DNA of 64,000 bases, taken from the NCBI RefSeq assembly GCF_003385955.1, contig NZ_QRDW01000001.1:935854-999853 (forward strand), in the 5' to 3' direction. Positions within the stretch are counted from its first letter, which is position 1. Each line of letters opens with the position of its first letter. A program made the position numbers and the translations under genes. Below the pieces are notes generated by a model. The model saw only the letters and a list, made by a program, of their open reading frames with translations. It made no database searches and was not told the DNA's origin. Below are positions 25,492 through 34,583 of the stretch, one piece after another. The stretch is from Aestuariispira insulae. Lineage in GTDB: Bacteria; Pseudomonadota; Alphaproteobacteria; UBA8366; Aestuariispiraceae.

Positions 25492-27159
25492 ATGCGTTGG
25501 TTGAACAATTTTCCGGTGAGCATCAAGCTCTTCATCGCACCCGTTTTCCTTCTATTGGTGATATCAGGCATGTGGCTGTCATCCAGCCTGATTTTCTCAG
25601 CGGAAAAGCGGACATTGCAGACCCTGGAGTCCAGCGCCTTCGCCCAAGCAGCCGCAACCCAGTCCCTGCGGGCGACCCTGATCCGGGTGCATGGCAATCT
25701 TTTCCGGATCCTGACCTGGGATTCTAACGGTATCAATGCCGGTCAGGTGGACAGCCTGCTGCAATCCCTGGCAACAGACCTGGAAGAATCACGCACTTTC
25801 CTGGCCTTGATGGATTCCAGCCGCACCAACAGCCTGGAACAGGCCTTCAACCATTATGTCGAAGCAGTCGGCGCATTCGAGCAAGCCTTCAATTTCGGCC
25901 AGGCACTTTCGGTCATCACCAGCGTGGACGAAGCCTATACTGCCCTGGCTCCCGAGCTTGAAAACGCCAAAGCCCGGACTGATAGCTCCGCCAAAGATAA
26001 TGTCGCCACCGCCGTAGAGCGGATCAACGCGGCCAATACCGCCTATACTATCGCTGTTGTTATCGCGATCCTGGTGGCAGTTTTGGTCACGTTCCTGATT
26101 TCCCGCCTAATCGCCCGGCCGCTTATCCGCACATCCCATAATATCGAGAAAATTGCCAATGGTGATTATACTGCCGCCTTCAAGGATGCTGAGCGGACAG
26201 ATGAAGTTGGGCAGATGGTCAGATCCCTCAAGGTTTTACAGGAAAAATCCCAGGCCGCCGACAATTTGCAGGCTAGCCAGGAACAGCAGGCCGAACGAAC
26301 CCGCAAACGCCACCAGCAGCTGACAGAGGCAGTCAAAGCGTTCAATTTGTCGGTGACCGAAACCCTGGAGGCCTTTGAAGGCAATTTCAACATCATGCGC
26401 CAGGCCTCTGGTGAAATGAACCAGTCCGCCAAGGAAACCACCACCCAGACGGCCGAGGCGGATGCCGGAATCCGGCAGGTCTCCCAAAATCTCAATTCCG
26501 TGTCCGAAGCGTCCCAGGGGCTGTCCCAGGCGATCCGGGAGATCAGCGGCCAGCTGGCGCAGGCGACCGTTGTTTCAAGCCGTGCGCGTAACGCCAGCGA
26601 ACATAGCGCCGCCCAGGTCAACACACTGGCAGCCACCGCGGAAAAAATCGGTGATGTGGTCACCATGATCACCGAGATCGCCGACCAGACCAATCTGCTG
26701 GCGCTGAACGCAACCATTGAAGCGGCGCGCGCCGGGGATGCGGGCAAAGGCTTTGCCGTGGTCGCCAACGAAGTCAAATCCCTGGCCACCCAGACCGCCA
26801 AAGCGACCGAGGATATCACCACGCAGGTCAATCAGATACGGGGCCATACCAGTGATGTGGTTGACGCCTTGACCTCCGTAACGGAAACCATCAACGAAGT
26901 GGATTCCATCTCCACCGCCATCGCATCTGCCGTCGAACAGCAAGGGGCCGCGACAAGCGGCATTTCCGATAACATTCAACAGGCCAACAGCAGCGCCGGC
27001 AATGTGGCCTCCATGGTTTCCGTGGTCGACCGGCGCGCCGGTGATAATGTCCAGGGCACGGAAAAAGTCGTCACCGCAACAAGAGCGGTAGAAACACAGG
27101 TGGCCGCTTTGCGACAGGCCATCAACGGGTTCATCTCTGTCGTTCAGGAAGCCAGTTGA
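25492..27159 (+). CDS. Methyl-accepting chemotaxis protein
   Basis: 555 residues. TM1 (about 9-31), a roughly 170-residue helical periplasmic sensor, TM2 (about 182-204), HAMP ([21 protein letters not shown]), and a cytoplasmic signalling coiled coil whose tip [21 protein letters not shown] starts near residue 395. It should signal through CheW/CheA. There is no CheR/CheB pentapeptide at the C-terminus. The ATG at 25492 ([17 protein letters not shown]) is preferred to an ATG at 25426 that would place 22 polar residues before the first helix. Its stop is contiguous with the next ATG. Confidence 0.93.
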   Translation: MRWLNNFPVSIKLFIAPVFLLLVISGMWLSSSLIFSAEKRTLQTLESSAFAQAAATQSLRATLIRVHGNLFRILTWDSNGINAGQVDSLLQSLATDLEESRTFLALMDSSRTNSLEQAFNHYVEAVGAFEQAFNFGQALSVITSVDEAYTALAPELENAKARTDSSAKDNVATAVERINAANTAYTIAVVIAILVAVLVTFLISRLIARPLIRTSHNIEKIANGDYTAAFKDAERTDEVGQMVRSLKVLQEKSQAADNLQASQEQQAERTRKRHQQLTEAVKAFNLSVTETLEAFEGNFNIMRQASGEMNQSAKETTTQTAEADAGIRQVSQNLNSVSEASQGLSQAIREISGQLAQATVVSSRARNASEHSAAQVNTLAATAEKIGDVVTMITEIADQTNLLALNATIEAARAGDAGKGFAVVANEVKSLATQTAKATEDITTQVNQIRGHTSDVVDALTSVTETINEVDSISTAIASAVEQQGAATSGISDNIQQANSSAGNVASMVSVVDRRAGDNVQGTEKVVTATRAVETQVAALRQAINGFISVVQEAS

Positions 27160-28242
27160 ATGAAGCAAACATGCGGAAAGGCGTTAACCCGCCTTCAAGG
27201 CATTTCCTGGCCGAAGCTGGCTCTGGCATTGGCCCTTGGCGGCATGGGCGGCGGCTTGGCCCATGCTATCGAGCTGCCACTTGCCTGGATGATCGGTGCC
27301 ATGGCTGCAACCATCACCGCCAGCATGATGAATTCACCGATCTTCGTCCCGACCGGGCTTAGATCCGGCATGCTGATCATTTTGGGCACTTTTCTGGGTA
27401 GCACCTTCACGCCGGATATGCTCAATCAGGTTCATCTCTGGCCAGCAAGCCTCGTCTCTGTGATTGTATTTGTCATCGCGGCATCGGGCTTTTCCTATCT
27501 CTATTACCGCATGGTATCGGGCATGGACCGGATCACCGCCTTGTTTTCCGCGACACCGGGCGGGCTCACGCCGATGACGGTGCTGGGGGCCGCCTGCGGC
27601 GGGGTCGAACAGCAGATCGCTCTTGTTCAAGGGCTGAGGGTGGTACTGGTGGTCTTCTTCACCCCCGTGCTGGTCTACGGCATTCTGGATATGTCACCGG
27701 CGAGCCAGGCGGTCCTGGAGATCAACCCGCTCGATCCCATGGACAGCCTGATCCTGATTGGCGGAGCGTTGGCAGGCCTGTTTGTCGCGAGGGCTCTTCG
27801 CATACCAGCCCCCCAGATGACCGGCCCAATGTTGGTCAGCGCAGCCCTTCATATTTTTGGTTTTGTTGAAAACGGCCTGCCACCGATTTTGCTGGATATC
27901 ACCCTCTGGGTGCTCGGTTCAGCAATCGGCAGCCGTTTTGCCGGAATGCCGCTGCGCAGCCTCACCCCCTTCATCCTGCATGCATTTGCCAACATCATCC
28001 TGCTTTTTGCCGTCACCTATCTGGCAAGCCTGTTGGTGGCAAATCTTCTGGATCTGGAGTTGCTGGCGGTCCTGCTGGCCTTCGCCCCCGGTGGTGTGGC
28101 GGAAATGTGTCTGATCGCGCTATCATTGAATGTCGACCCCAGCTTCGTGGCGCTGCATCACCTGGCCCGTATCACATTGATTCTGGTTTCTGCGCCATTA
28201 TTGGGGAAAATGTTTGCCGGAAGCCCGGAGAGAGCCCCTTAA
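27160..28242 (+). CDS. AbrB-family membrane protein (PF05145 type)
   Basis: 360 residues, about ten membrane segments in two similar halves, as in the E. coli AbrB / ammonia-monooxygenase-like family: LPLAWMIGAMAATI and IPAPQMTGPMLVSAALH are the repeated signature, with ATPGGLTPM and FAPGGVAEM in matching places. It is not the AbrB DNA-binding protein. Its transport substrate is unknown. The ATG follows the chemoreceptor TGA with no gap (TGAATG), an unusual coupling that suggests shared function. The 3' end overlaps the convergent PAS gene by four bases. Confidence 0.88.
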   Translation: MKQTCGKALTRLQGISWPKLALALALGGMGGGLAHAIELPLAWMIGAMAATITASMMNSPIFVPTGLRSGMLIILGTFLGSTFTPDMLNQVHLWPASLVSVIVFVIAASGFSYLYYRMVSGMDRITALFSATPGGLTPMTVLGAACGGVEQQIALVQGLRVVLVVFFTPVLVYGILDMSPASQAVLEINPLDPMDSLILIGGALAGLFVARALRIPAPQMTGPMLVSAALHIFGFVENGLPPILLDITLWVLGSAIGSRFAGMPLRSLTPFILHAFANIILLFAVTYLASLLVANLLDLELLAVLLAFAPGGVAEMCLIALSLNVDPSFVALHHLARITLILVSAPLLGKMFAGSPERAP

Positions 28243-28874
28243 AGGGCGTTATAGAAAGTCGCGTCCGATTGCCGATTGTCATCCCCGAGCGCACCGCCGT
28301 CCTTTTCAGGCCCATTCACTGAGGTGCCGTCCGCAGCAACAGTCTCAACCTCTTCCATCAGCCGCTGTTTGCGCTCCAACTGTCTTGGCATCAGGCGCTT
28401 TTCAATACATTCGGCATAATCAACCATGCCAACGATCTTGTTCACGGTTATTCCGTCATCAGACAGTGGCAGAGCCAGGACCGGCAGATGGCTGACGGTG
28501 ATATCCCCGGCGGAATAGGAGAAATGGATCAGGCGCGGAACACGGTCATTCACGGTGTTGCGCAATAAGGCCCAAACCGGGCTGGGGTCACGGTGACGAT
28601 CCAGTGCGCTGGCCCATTGACCCATAAGATTTTGTCCGGAGAACCGAATGATGGTTTCACCGACAATCCTGTAGTGGAAATCCAGTGGTTCCTGCTGCAC
28701 ATCAAGCAGGAATACATAGGGCAGCAGTTTCGGCACATCCAGCGGTTCAAAATCACTTCTGGAGGGCATGGCCCGCGCCCCGCGGATGGTTTCCCAATAA
28801 GCATAGAGGGAACGACACAGGATACTCATCCTGTCAGTCGGAACGTGCGTCTGGCCCATATCAGAAAGTCTCAC
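28239..28874 (-). CDS. PAS_5 (DUF1457) family PAS domain protein
   Basis: 211 residues. The region 20-150 (YWETIRGARAMPSRSDFEPLDVPKLLPYVFLLDV onward, then FHYRIVGETII) is the PAS_5 domain abundant in Rhodospirillales-type bacteria. There is no attached output domain. The last 45 residues are polar and probably disordered. Ligand and partner are unknown. A 206-base gap lies upstream of it, and no transcript partner is evident. Confidence 0.82.
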   Translation of the reverse strand: MRLSDMGQTHVPTDRMSILCRSLYAYWETIRGARAMPSRSDFEPLDVPKLLPYVFLLDVQQEPLDFHYRIVGETIIRFSGQNLMGQWASALDRHRDPSPVWALLRNTVNDRVPRLIHFSYSAGDITVSHLPVLALPLSDDGITVNKIVGMVDYAECIEKRLMPRQLERKQRLMEEVETVAADGTSVNGPEKDGGALGDDNRQSDATFYNAL

Positions 28875-29080
28875 CCACCCAATTGTTGATCATCCACCCC
28901 GGTCGCAGATACAGAAAGCTCTGCATTGCCTGACCAGGTCCCGTGGCTCAACCCTGCTTCCGCGGGACCCGACCGGATTCAATAGCGTGAATCCCTTAAC
29001 AACATGTTAAGAAATCGGAGGAGAATGGGATATTTGACTCTTTCAAGGGAAGAAACATTTTAAAAGAGAACCTGAGGGGC

Positions 29081-29716
29081 TCATTTCCGCCGTTTCAGCT
29101 GATTCAACAATTCCAAATTTTCCGAGCCCGGCAACGCTTCCAGAATCCCTTCCATTTGGTCAATCAGCCCCATCAGCGCATCCCGGGCAGGGTTATCATC
29201 CCCATCCGCCGAGGTTTCGGCCAATTCCCGGATGGAATCATGCAAAATCCCCATCAACTCAATCGGGAAAGCAACATTATCACCGCTCCATTGCGCGGCG
29301 GATTTCTGTTCAGCCGCGTCGTCGCCGGCCTCGTCGTCATTTTTCGATTTCTGGGGCTTGTTGACAGCCTGATCCACGCCCCTGCCCGGTCGCGACAGGC
29401 TGTGCCCTTCCACAACCTCCCCTTCCGGCAGTTCGTTGGCCAGCGGCACCATTGGCGCAGGCGAAACCGGCGCAACCGTTTTTTCACCCCAACCGCCTTT
29501 GATCAACACGGTATCCACCGCCTCCAGCAAGGCATGGCATTCTTCGGGCAGCTCTTTCCTGTCCCGCAATCTCGAAGCCGCCTGCTTCAGGGTCTCGATA
29601 TCCTTATCCGAGACCAAATGCAGACCGACCACATCGGGTTCGTCGACCCGCCCGACAGCAGGGGCCGGCTGGCTTAACATAATCAGGTCACGATCCTCAT
29701 CGGTCATGCCGGACAT
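29081..29716 (-). CDS. Hypothetical protein downstream of recQ
   Basis: 211 residues, soluble, strongly acidic, with a Pro/Ala/Glu-rich central linker (about 80-140) between two helical parts. I do not recognise a family. It starts 12 bases after the recQ stop on the same strand, so it is probably co-transcribed with recQ. A helix-rich C-terminus (LMGILHDSIRELAETSADG, then LMGLIDQMEGILEALPG) could mediate protein contact. Confidence 0.7.
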   Translation of the reverse strand: MSGMTDEDRDLIMLSQPAPAVGRVDEPDVVGLHLVSDKDIETLKQAASRLRDRKELPEECHALLEAVDTVLIKGGWGEKTVAPVSPAPMVPLANELPEGEVVEGHSLSRPGRGVDQAVNKPQKSKNDDEAGDDAAEQKSAAQWSGDNVAFPIELMGILHDSIRELAETSADGDDNPARDALMGLIDQMEGILEALPGSENLELLNQLKRRK

Positions 29717-29728
29717 AGTACCCCACCT

Positions 29729-31561
29729 CTAATGAATGGCAATGGCATCCATGGATTGATAATGGGTAATCGCCTCTATGAAAGTTGGTGCGAAATCTCG
29801 CAATTTCGCCTCACCCACCCCATGCACTTTGGCAAAATCACCTGTGCTTTGCGGGCGTTTATTCGCCATATCAATCAAGGTCCGATCCGTGAAGATCACG
29901 TAGGCCGGCACATTGCGCTCGCGGGCGAATTGCAGGCGCAATTCCTTTAGATGCTGTAACAATCCTTCCGCCTCACGATTGACTTCTATCGCCGGTCGCG
30001 ATGCCCTGGCCACACGGGAGGTCTTCGCACGATCCTGCACCACATCCAGCCGATAGCGAAAGGCGGTGTCGCCTTTGACCAGAGCGCGCCCCTTATCCGT
30101 GATCACAAGGGCCCCATAGCCCCGAATGTCGATCGCCAGGAAGCCCGCCGCCACCAATTGGCGGATGATGCCGCGCCATTGCGGGGCCTTATGGGCTTTT
30201 CCCGATCCATAGGCGGACAGGGAATCATGCCCCATCTGCAGGATTTTCTCATTCGACTTGCCGGTGATCACATCAACAATATGCCCGGCACCATAGCGCT
30301 GGCCTGTGGCCTCGACCACCCCCAGGATCACTCGGCCAACTTCATCCCCCTCAACGGTTTCCGCCGGATTGTTGCAGCAGTCGCATTTGCCGCAGGCCTC
30401 GATCTGTTCACCAAAATAATCGAGCAATGTCCGGCGGCGGCATTCCGGCGCTTCGCAATAGGCCAACAATGCGTCCAGGCGTTGATGCTCGCGACGGGCG
30501 CGCTCTTCGCCGCCGCCTTCATTTTCAATAAAAGTCCGGCGCATGCGGATGTCATCAAGCCCATAGAGCATATGGACAACCGCTTCATTGCGGTCACGCC
30601 CCGCACGGCCGATTTCCTGGTAATAGGCCTCCGGACTGCCCGGCAGGTCGGTATGGAAGACAAAGCGGATATCCGGTTTGTCGATCCCCATGCCAAAGGC
30701 AATGGTCGCCACCATGATGATGCCCGGCTCGGTGATAAACCGGTCCTGGTTCACCGTCCGGCTCTCCTGGTCCATGCCCGCATGATAGGCCAGCGCGTTA
30801 TAACCCTGGTCCTGCAGCATCTGCGCGGTTTCTTCGGTTTTCTTACGCGACAGGCAATAAATGATCCCGCTTTCATTGTCCCGGCCTTCCAGGAAATTCA
30901 GCAGCTGTTTTTTCCAATTCACCTTCATCTCGACGGTGAGATGGAGGTTCGGCCGGTCAAAACCGGTGACAATGATTTCCGCATCCCGGTCAAACAGCTT
31001 GTCCGCGATATGCTCTCGTGTCAGTGGATCCGCCGTCGCGGTCAGAGCAATGATCGGTATATCGGGAAACAGGTTTTTAAGATGTTTCAGATCTTCATAT
31101 TCCGGTCGGAAAGCCGGGCCCCATTGGGATATGCAGTGGGCCTCGTCGATGGCAATCAACCCTGGCGACAGCTTTTTCAGAGCCGCGATCATCCGTTCCG
31201 TCATCAGACGCTCTGGCGAAAGGTACAGCAAATTGGCCTCGCCAGACGCCGCCGCCCGCCAGGCCGCCACATTCTCATCCCGGCTTTGCCCGGAATTGAT
31301 TGTAACCGCCTTAACACCGGAAAGTTTCAGGATCGCCACTTGGTTCTGCATTAGGGCAACCAAGGGGGAAATAACAACCGTCAATCCCCCTTTGACCAGG
31401 GCAGGCACCTGAAAACATAGGGATTTACCGGCACCTGTTGGCATTACCGCCAGAACATGGCGATCATCCAACACAGCTTCGATGGCCTGATCCTGCCCTT
31501 CGCGGAACCCCGGAAAGCCAAAAACCGATTGCAGGATTTCTATGGCGCGCTGGCCGGACAT
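29729..31561 (-). CDS. recQ: ATP-dependent DNA helicase RecQ
   Basis: 610 residues. Helicase core motifs MPTGAGKSLCFQVPAL, AIDEAHCISQWG, LTATADPLTREH and QEIGRAGRDRNEA are present. The RQC zinc site (CRRRTLLDYFGEQ then CGKCDCC), the winged helix, and a C-terminal HRDC domain (about 525-600) follow. It unwinds DNA 3'-5' in recombination and fork repair. The frame is open to 31849, but the ATG at 31561 (MSGQRAIEILQSVFGF) matches the family start. The divergent radical SAM gene begins 175 bases away. Confidence 0.95.
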   Translation of the reverse strand: MSGQRAIEILQSVFGFPGFREGQDQAIEAVLDDRHVLAVMPTGAGKSLCFQVPALVKGGLTVVISPLVALMQNQVAILKLSGVKAVTINSGQSRDENVAAWRAAASGEANLLYLSPERLMTERMIAALKKLSPGLIAIDEAHCISQWGPAFRPEYEDLKHLKNLFPDIPIIALTATADPLTREHIADKLFDRDAEIIVTGFDRPNLHLTVEMKVNWKKQLLNFLEGRDNESGIIYCLSRKKTEETAQMLQDQGYNALAYHAGMDQESRTVNQDRFITEPGIIMVATIAFGMGIDKPDIRFVFHTDLPGSPEAYYQEIGRAGRDRNEAVVHMLYGLDDIRMRRTFIENEGGGEERARREHQRLDALLAYCEAPECRRRTLLDYFGEQIEACGKCDCCNNPAETVEGDEVGRVILGVVEATGQRYGAGHIVDVITGKSNEKILQMGHDSLSAYGSGKAHKAPQWRGIIRQLVAAGFLAIDIRGYGALVITDKGRALVKGDTAFRYRLDVVQDRAKTSRVARASRPAIEVNREAEGLLQHLKELRLQFARERNVPAYVIFTDRTLIDMANKRPQSTGDFAKVHGVGEAKLRDFAPTFIEAITHYQSMDAIAIH

Positions 31562-31735
31562 AATGGAATTTCCCCTGTGGATTACGGTGCGGGAGGTAGA
31601 TTGCGGTGCAGTAAGACCGCCCGCGAACAGTCTCTGTTTTACCCGGTGATTCTGCGCTCCGGCAAGCCTTGCCCGGCCAGATATCGACGCAGAAATCTGG
31701 ATGACAGCAAGGCGCGCATTGGGTATGGAGGGGCC

Positions 31736-32614
31736 ATGCTTGATTATGACGAACCGCTTTACCGCCCGCCTTCCGAAGGCCGCAACCTGATTATCCAGGC
31801 AACCCTCGGCTGTTCCTTCAATCAATGCAGCTTTTGTTCGATGTATCATTCAAAAACCTATCAGGCCCGCCCCCTGGACCTGGTTTTTGACGATATCGAC
31901 CGCGCGGCACAGGCCTGGCCTGACGCCTCCCGGGTCTTTCTCGCCGATGGTGACGCCTATATCCTGGAGACGGACCATCTGCAACGAATCCTCGAGAAAC
32001 TGGGCCACAGCTTTCCCAACCTGACCCGGGTATCCGCCTATGCCACCCCCATGTCCCTGCTGCGGAAATCGACAACCGAAATGGCGGAACTGATCGCGCA
32101 GAAGCTCTCGCTGGTCTATTTCGGCATTGAATCCGGCTCTCCGGACATCCTGAAACGGATCACCAAGGGGGCCAGCCCAAAAGGCATGATCAAGGGATTG
32201 CAAAAAGCCCGCAATGCTGGGGTCAAAGTCTCCGCTACCGTGATTTTGGGGCTGGGCGGAAAAACCTTGTGGCAGGACCATATTGACGGAACCATCGCAC
32301 TCCTGAACGAAGCACCGGTGAACTATCTCTCCACTCTGCAACTGCATCTGGACCGCGCCGCCTATCCAGGCTTCCTGGAAAAATTCGAAGACCCGTTCGA
32401 GTTTCAGGATGACCATGCCATATTGCGAGAACAGGAAAGGCTCATTCAAGGGCTCAAACCGCCCTCACCAGTCATCTACCGGTCCAATCATGCCTCCAAC
32501 GCCCTGGCGCTTGCCGGTAACCTGCCCAAAGATCGGGAAAAGCTATTGGACCAGATCAAGGCTGCCCAGGCCGGAGAACAGCAATTGCGGCCCTGGTTCC
32601 TGCGCAGTACCTGA
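31736..32614 (+). CDS. Radical SAM protein with CX4CX2C cluster motif
   Basis: 292 residues. The cluster ligands lie in LGCSFNQCSFCSMY. The spacing is CX4CX2C, one residue longer than the canonical CX3CX2C but seen in a subgroup of Elp3/MiaB-NifB-like radical SAM proteins. FLADGDAYIL and YFGIESGSPDILKRITKG are typical later SAM-barrel motifs. There is no extra C-terminal cluster domain. The ATG at 31736, preceded by GGAGGGG, is chosen over a frame open from 31457. The substrate is unknown. It is divergent from recQ. Confidence 0.85.
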   Translation: MLDYDEPLYRPPSEGRNLIIQATLGCSFNQCSFCSMYHSKTYQARPLDLVFDDIDRAAQAWPDASRVFLADGDAYILETDHLQRILEKLGHSFPNLTRVSAYATPMSLLRKSTTEMAELIAQKLSLVYFGIESGSPDILKRITKGASPKGMIKGLQKARNAGVKVSATVILGLGGKTLWQDHIDGTIALLNEAPVNYLSTLQLHLDRAAYPGFLEKFEDPFEFQDDHAILREQERLIQGLKPPSPVIYRSNHASNALALAGNLPKDREKLLDQIKAAQAGEQQLRPWFLRST

Positions 32615-32750
32615 AATAAAAAAATACGCGGTATCTAATTACCTCTTCCCTTTTATTTGCGATCTATCTATCCTGAATGAAAACAGGCTGGGCTCTCTGA
32701 GTCCCGCCGCAATAACAAATGGGTTTAGACAGTAATGGGGAGAGATCGTC

Positions 32751-32996
32751 TTGTCAGACATCTCAAGCAGGGCCATCGCAGAAGATGGCACGGTTTCATT
32801 TGCTGATCAGCTATCTGATGACACAGCAACAAAGCACAATCACCCGATGGCAATCCAGCAAACTGACGACGGTTTCCCCGCCGGTTTTCAGCCTGGTCCA
32901 TATCGGGCATGGCTTTTTCCAACAATTGCGAGTATCCTTATTTTATTTATTGGAATCATAGCTGTAGCCTGTATCAGCAATTTGGTTCTTATTTGA
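32751..32996 (+). CDS. Small C-terminally anchored membrane protein
   Basis: 81 residues starting at TTG 32751, which is preceded by GGGGAGAG at good spacing. The first 50 residues are polar. The C-terminal 30 (WLFPTIASILILFIGIIAV onward) form one membrane helix with almost nothing after it, so it is tail-anchored in the inner membrane. I do not recognise a family. It precedes another small TTG-started tail-anchored gene by 45 bases. Confidence 0.5.
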   Translation: MSDISSRAIAEDGTVSFADQLSDDTATKHNHPMAIQQTDDGFPAGFQPGPYRAWLFPTIASILILFIGIIAVACISNLVLI

Positions 32997-33041
32997 TTCA
33001 TTCTTACCGGCAATTAAAAGCCACCGGAAGGACGTGATTTT

Positions 33042-33323
33042 TTGGCCAGAACGCCCCAAGAAATACAGACCGAGTTCCAGCGCCTGAAAACCGTATTGAA
33101 TTCACTGCCGCCGGAAAAGAAGGGCATGGCAGGCGAACTCAAGAAAAACATGCGCGGACTTCAAGAAGAGATGAAAGCTCTGGAAGCTGGTGGCCAGCCC
33201 GGTAAGAAAAAGAAAAAACGCGGTTCCTCCGCAGTGTTGGCCAATATGATTGTTTTGGTCCTGTTGCTGGTGATTGGTGTGTTTGCGCTGAGCTATTTCG
33301 GCGGCAAGCTGGCTTCCATGTGA
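33042..33323 (+). CDS. Small coiled-coil tail-anchored protein
   Basis: 93 residues from a TTG at 33042 with AAGGA 12 bases upstream. An amphipathic helix (about 1-48, ELKKNMRGLQEEMKALEAGG) is followed by a Lys-rich patch (GKKKKKRG) and one C-terminal membrane helix (ANMIVLVLLLVIGVFALSYF). The positive patch should keep the N-terminus in the cytoplasm. The family is not recognised. It is convergent with the LysR gene, four bases apart. Confidence 0.65.
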   Translation: MARTPQEIQTEFQRLKTVLNSLPPEKKGMAGELKKNMRGLQEEMKALEAGGQPGKKKKKRGSSAVLANMIVLVLLLVIGVFALSYFGGKLASM

Positions 33324-33327
33324 TTTT

Positions 33328-34200
33328 TCACCGCAGCTCCCGTTCAAAAAGAGCGTCCAGCCAATCCCAAACCGCCCGGACCCGTTTTTGCCGGTTCAGC
33401 AATTCCGCATGGGATACCAGCCAATAGTCATACCGTAATTCCGATACCGGTGGACTGACCAGTTCAAGCCTAGGGTTGTCTTTCAAATAGGCGATGGTGC
33501 CCATGCACAATCCCGCACCATGTTCCGCCGCGCTGTGGACATGGGCGGCAGTCGCACAACGGATCCGGGGTCGACGTCCATCCATTTTCCGGGTCAGCCA
33601 ATCCACGGACCGTGCGGACACATCCCGCTGCAGCGCCACCCATTCGCATTTGGTGAACCGTTCCTCGGACCGAGCTTCCGGATGGGCCGCCACATATTCC
33701 GGGCTGCCGAAAATACCGATCTCGACACTGTAGGCATGCTTGACCCGCAGATCCCCGCTCTGCGGCATTTCCGTCCGCAAGGCAATATCAGCTTCACGAC
33801 GGGCCATATTCACGAAATCATTCTTGGCCTCCAACTCAATTTCAATGCCCGGAAGTTCCGCCAGCATATCGTGCAGAAACCGGGTCAGATAGCTGCTGGT
33901 CACCTGGGGAACCGCCAACCGGACTAAACCATGTATCTGGTTTTCACTATTCCCCCCATGATCCATGACTGCCAGTGCCGCGCGCTCCATATTATAAATA
34001 TGGGGCAGTAATTCGCGTCCCTGTTCGGTCAGGCTGTATCCACGGGGCCCGCGGTCAAACAGGCGGCTGTCCAATGCCCTTTCCAAGGCTTCCACATGTC
34101 GACCAACCGTTGGCTGGCTCATTCCCAATTGACGTGCCGCCGCAGAGAGGGATCCGCAACTTGCCACCACGGAAAAAACCTTGGCGTCATTCCAGTCCAT
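33328..34200 (-). CDS. LysR-family transcriptional regulator
   Basis: 290 residues. The N-terminal helix-turn-helix is clear (FSVVASCGSLSAAARQLGMSQPTVGRHVEALE), followed by the linker helix and an LysR substrate-binding domain. It is of the subgroup whose HTH begins MDWNDAKVF. It should bind a small effector and regulate a nearby promoter. It is divergent from a 57-residue frame and the MscS channel gene. A palindrome in the gap is a candidate binding site. Confidence 0.92.
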   Translation of the reverse strand: MDWNDAKVFSVVASCGSLSAAARQLGMSQPTVGRHVEALERALDSRLFDRGPRGYSLTEQGRELLPHIYNMERAALAVMDHGGNSENQIHGLVRLAVPQVTSSYLTRFLHDMLAELPGIEIELEAKNDFVNMARREADIALRTEMPQSGDLRVKHAYSVEIGIFGSPEYVAAHPEARSEERFTKCEWVALQRDVSARSVDWLTRKMDGRRPRIRCATAAHVHSAAEHGAGLCMGTIAYLKDNPRLELVSPPVSELRYDYWLVSHAELLNRQKRVRAVWDWLDALFERELR

Positions 34201-34223
34201 TTAGTTCCTAAAATTTTGAATAG

Positions 34224-34237
34224 ATATCCACAGATAT
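34224..34237. promoter_or_regulatory. Candidate LysR operator palindrome
   Basis: ATATC-CACA-GATAT is a perfect 5-bp palindrome with a four-base centre, 23 bases upstream of the LysR gene start in the divergent gap. LysR regulators often bind such sites between divergent genes. No T-N11-A box is obvious, so the assignment is tentative. Confidence 0.35.
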
Positions 34238-34312
34238 AGGTAATTTTATTTCCAACTCAATCCCTGTCAAATGTCGCCAACGCAATACATCCCTTATGTC
34301 GAGGAAACTACT

Positions 34313-34486
34313 ATGATCAGGCATTGGTTCATCAGGATGCTTAAAAACCTCTTTCAGCCGGAGCGATCCTTATCCTCTCATCTTCGCGACGATATGGCTG
34401 CGCCTGTTGGTGCCGTATCAGGCAGAGAGATTCCTGGTATGGAGAAAGAGGCATGGTCAAAATATAACGGGATGCCCCGCTGTTGA
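34313..34486 (+). CDS. Possible small protein divergent from the LysR gene
   Basis: 57 residues from the ATG at 34313, preceded by GAGGAAA at good spacing. It is basic at the N-terminus (MIRHWFIRMLKNLFQPERS) and polar after that. I do not recognise it. It lies where a LysR target would be expected, but the sequence has no independent support beyond ribosome site and position. Confidence 0.35.
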   Translation: MIRHWFIRMLKNLFQPERSLSSHLRDDMAAPVGAVSGREIPGMEKEAWSKYNGMPRC

Positions 34487-34583
34487 AACTCATTGGCCCC
34501 ACCGGCGGGAATCATTGCCTCTCCCTTTCTGCTGGTCTAGGGTTGGACCGGGTAAGATCGCCGAAAAACAAGGGGTTGCCGCC

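Noticed and set aside
31562-31849. N-terminal extension of RecQ
   Set aside because: The family starts at MSGQRAIEILQ. The extension overlaps the region upstream of the divergent radical SAM gene.
34407-34583. N-terminal extension of the MscS protein
   Set aside because: The 59 added residues are not membrane or domain-like, and GTG 34584 has a good ribosome site.
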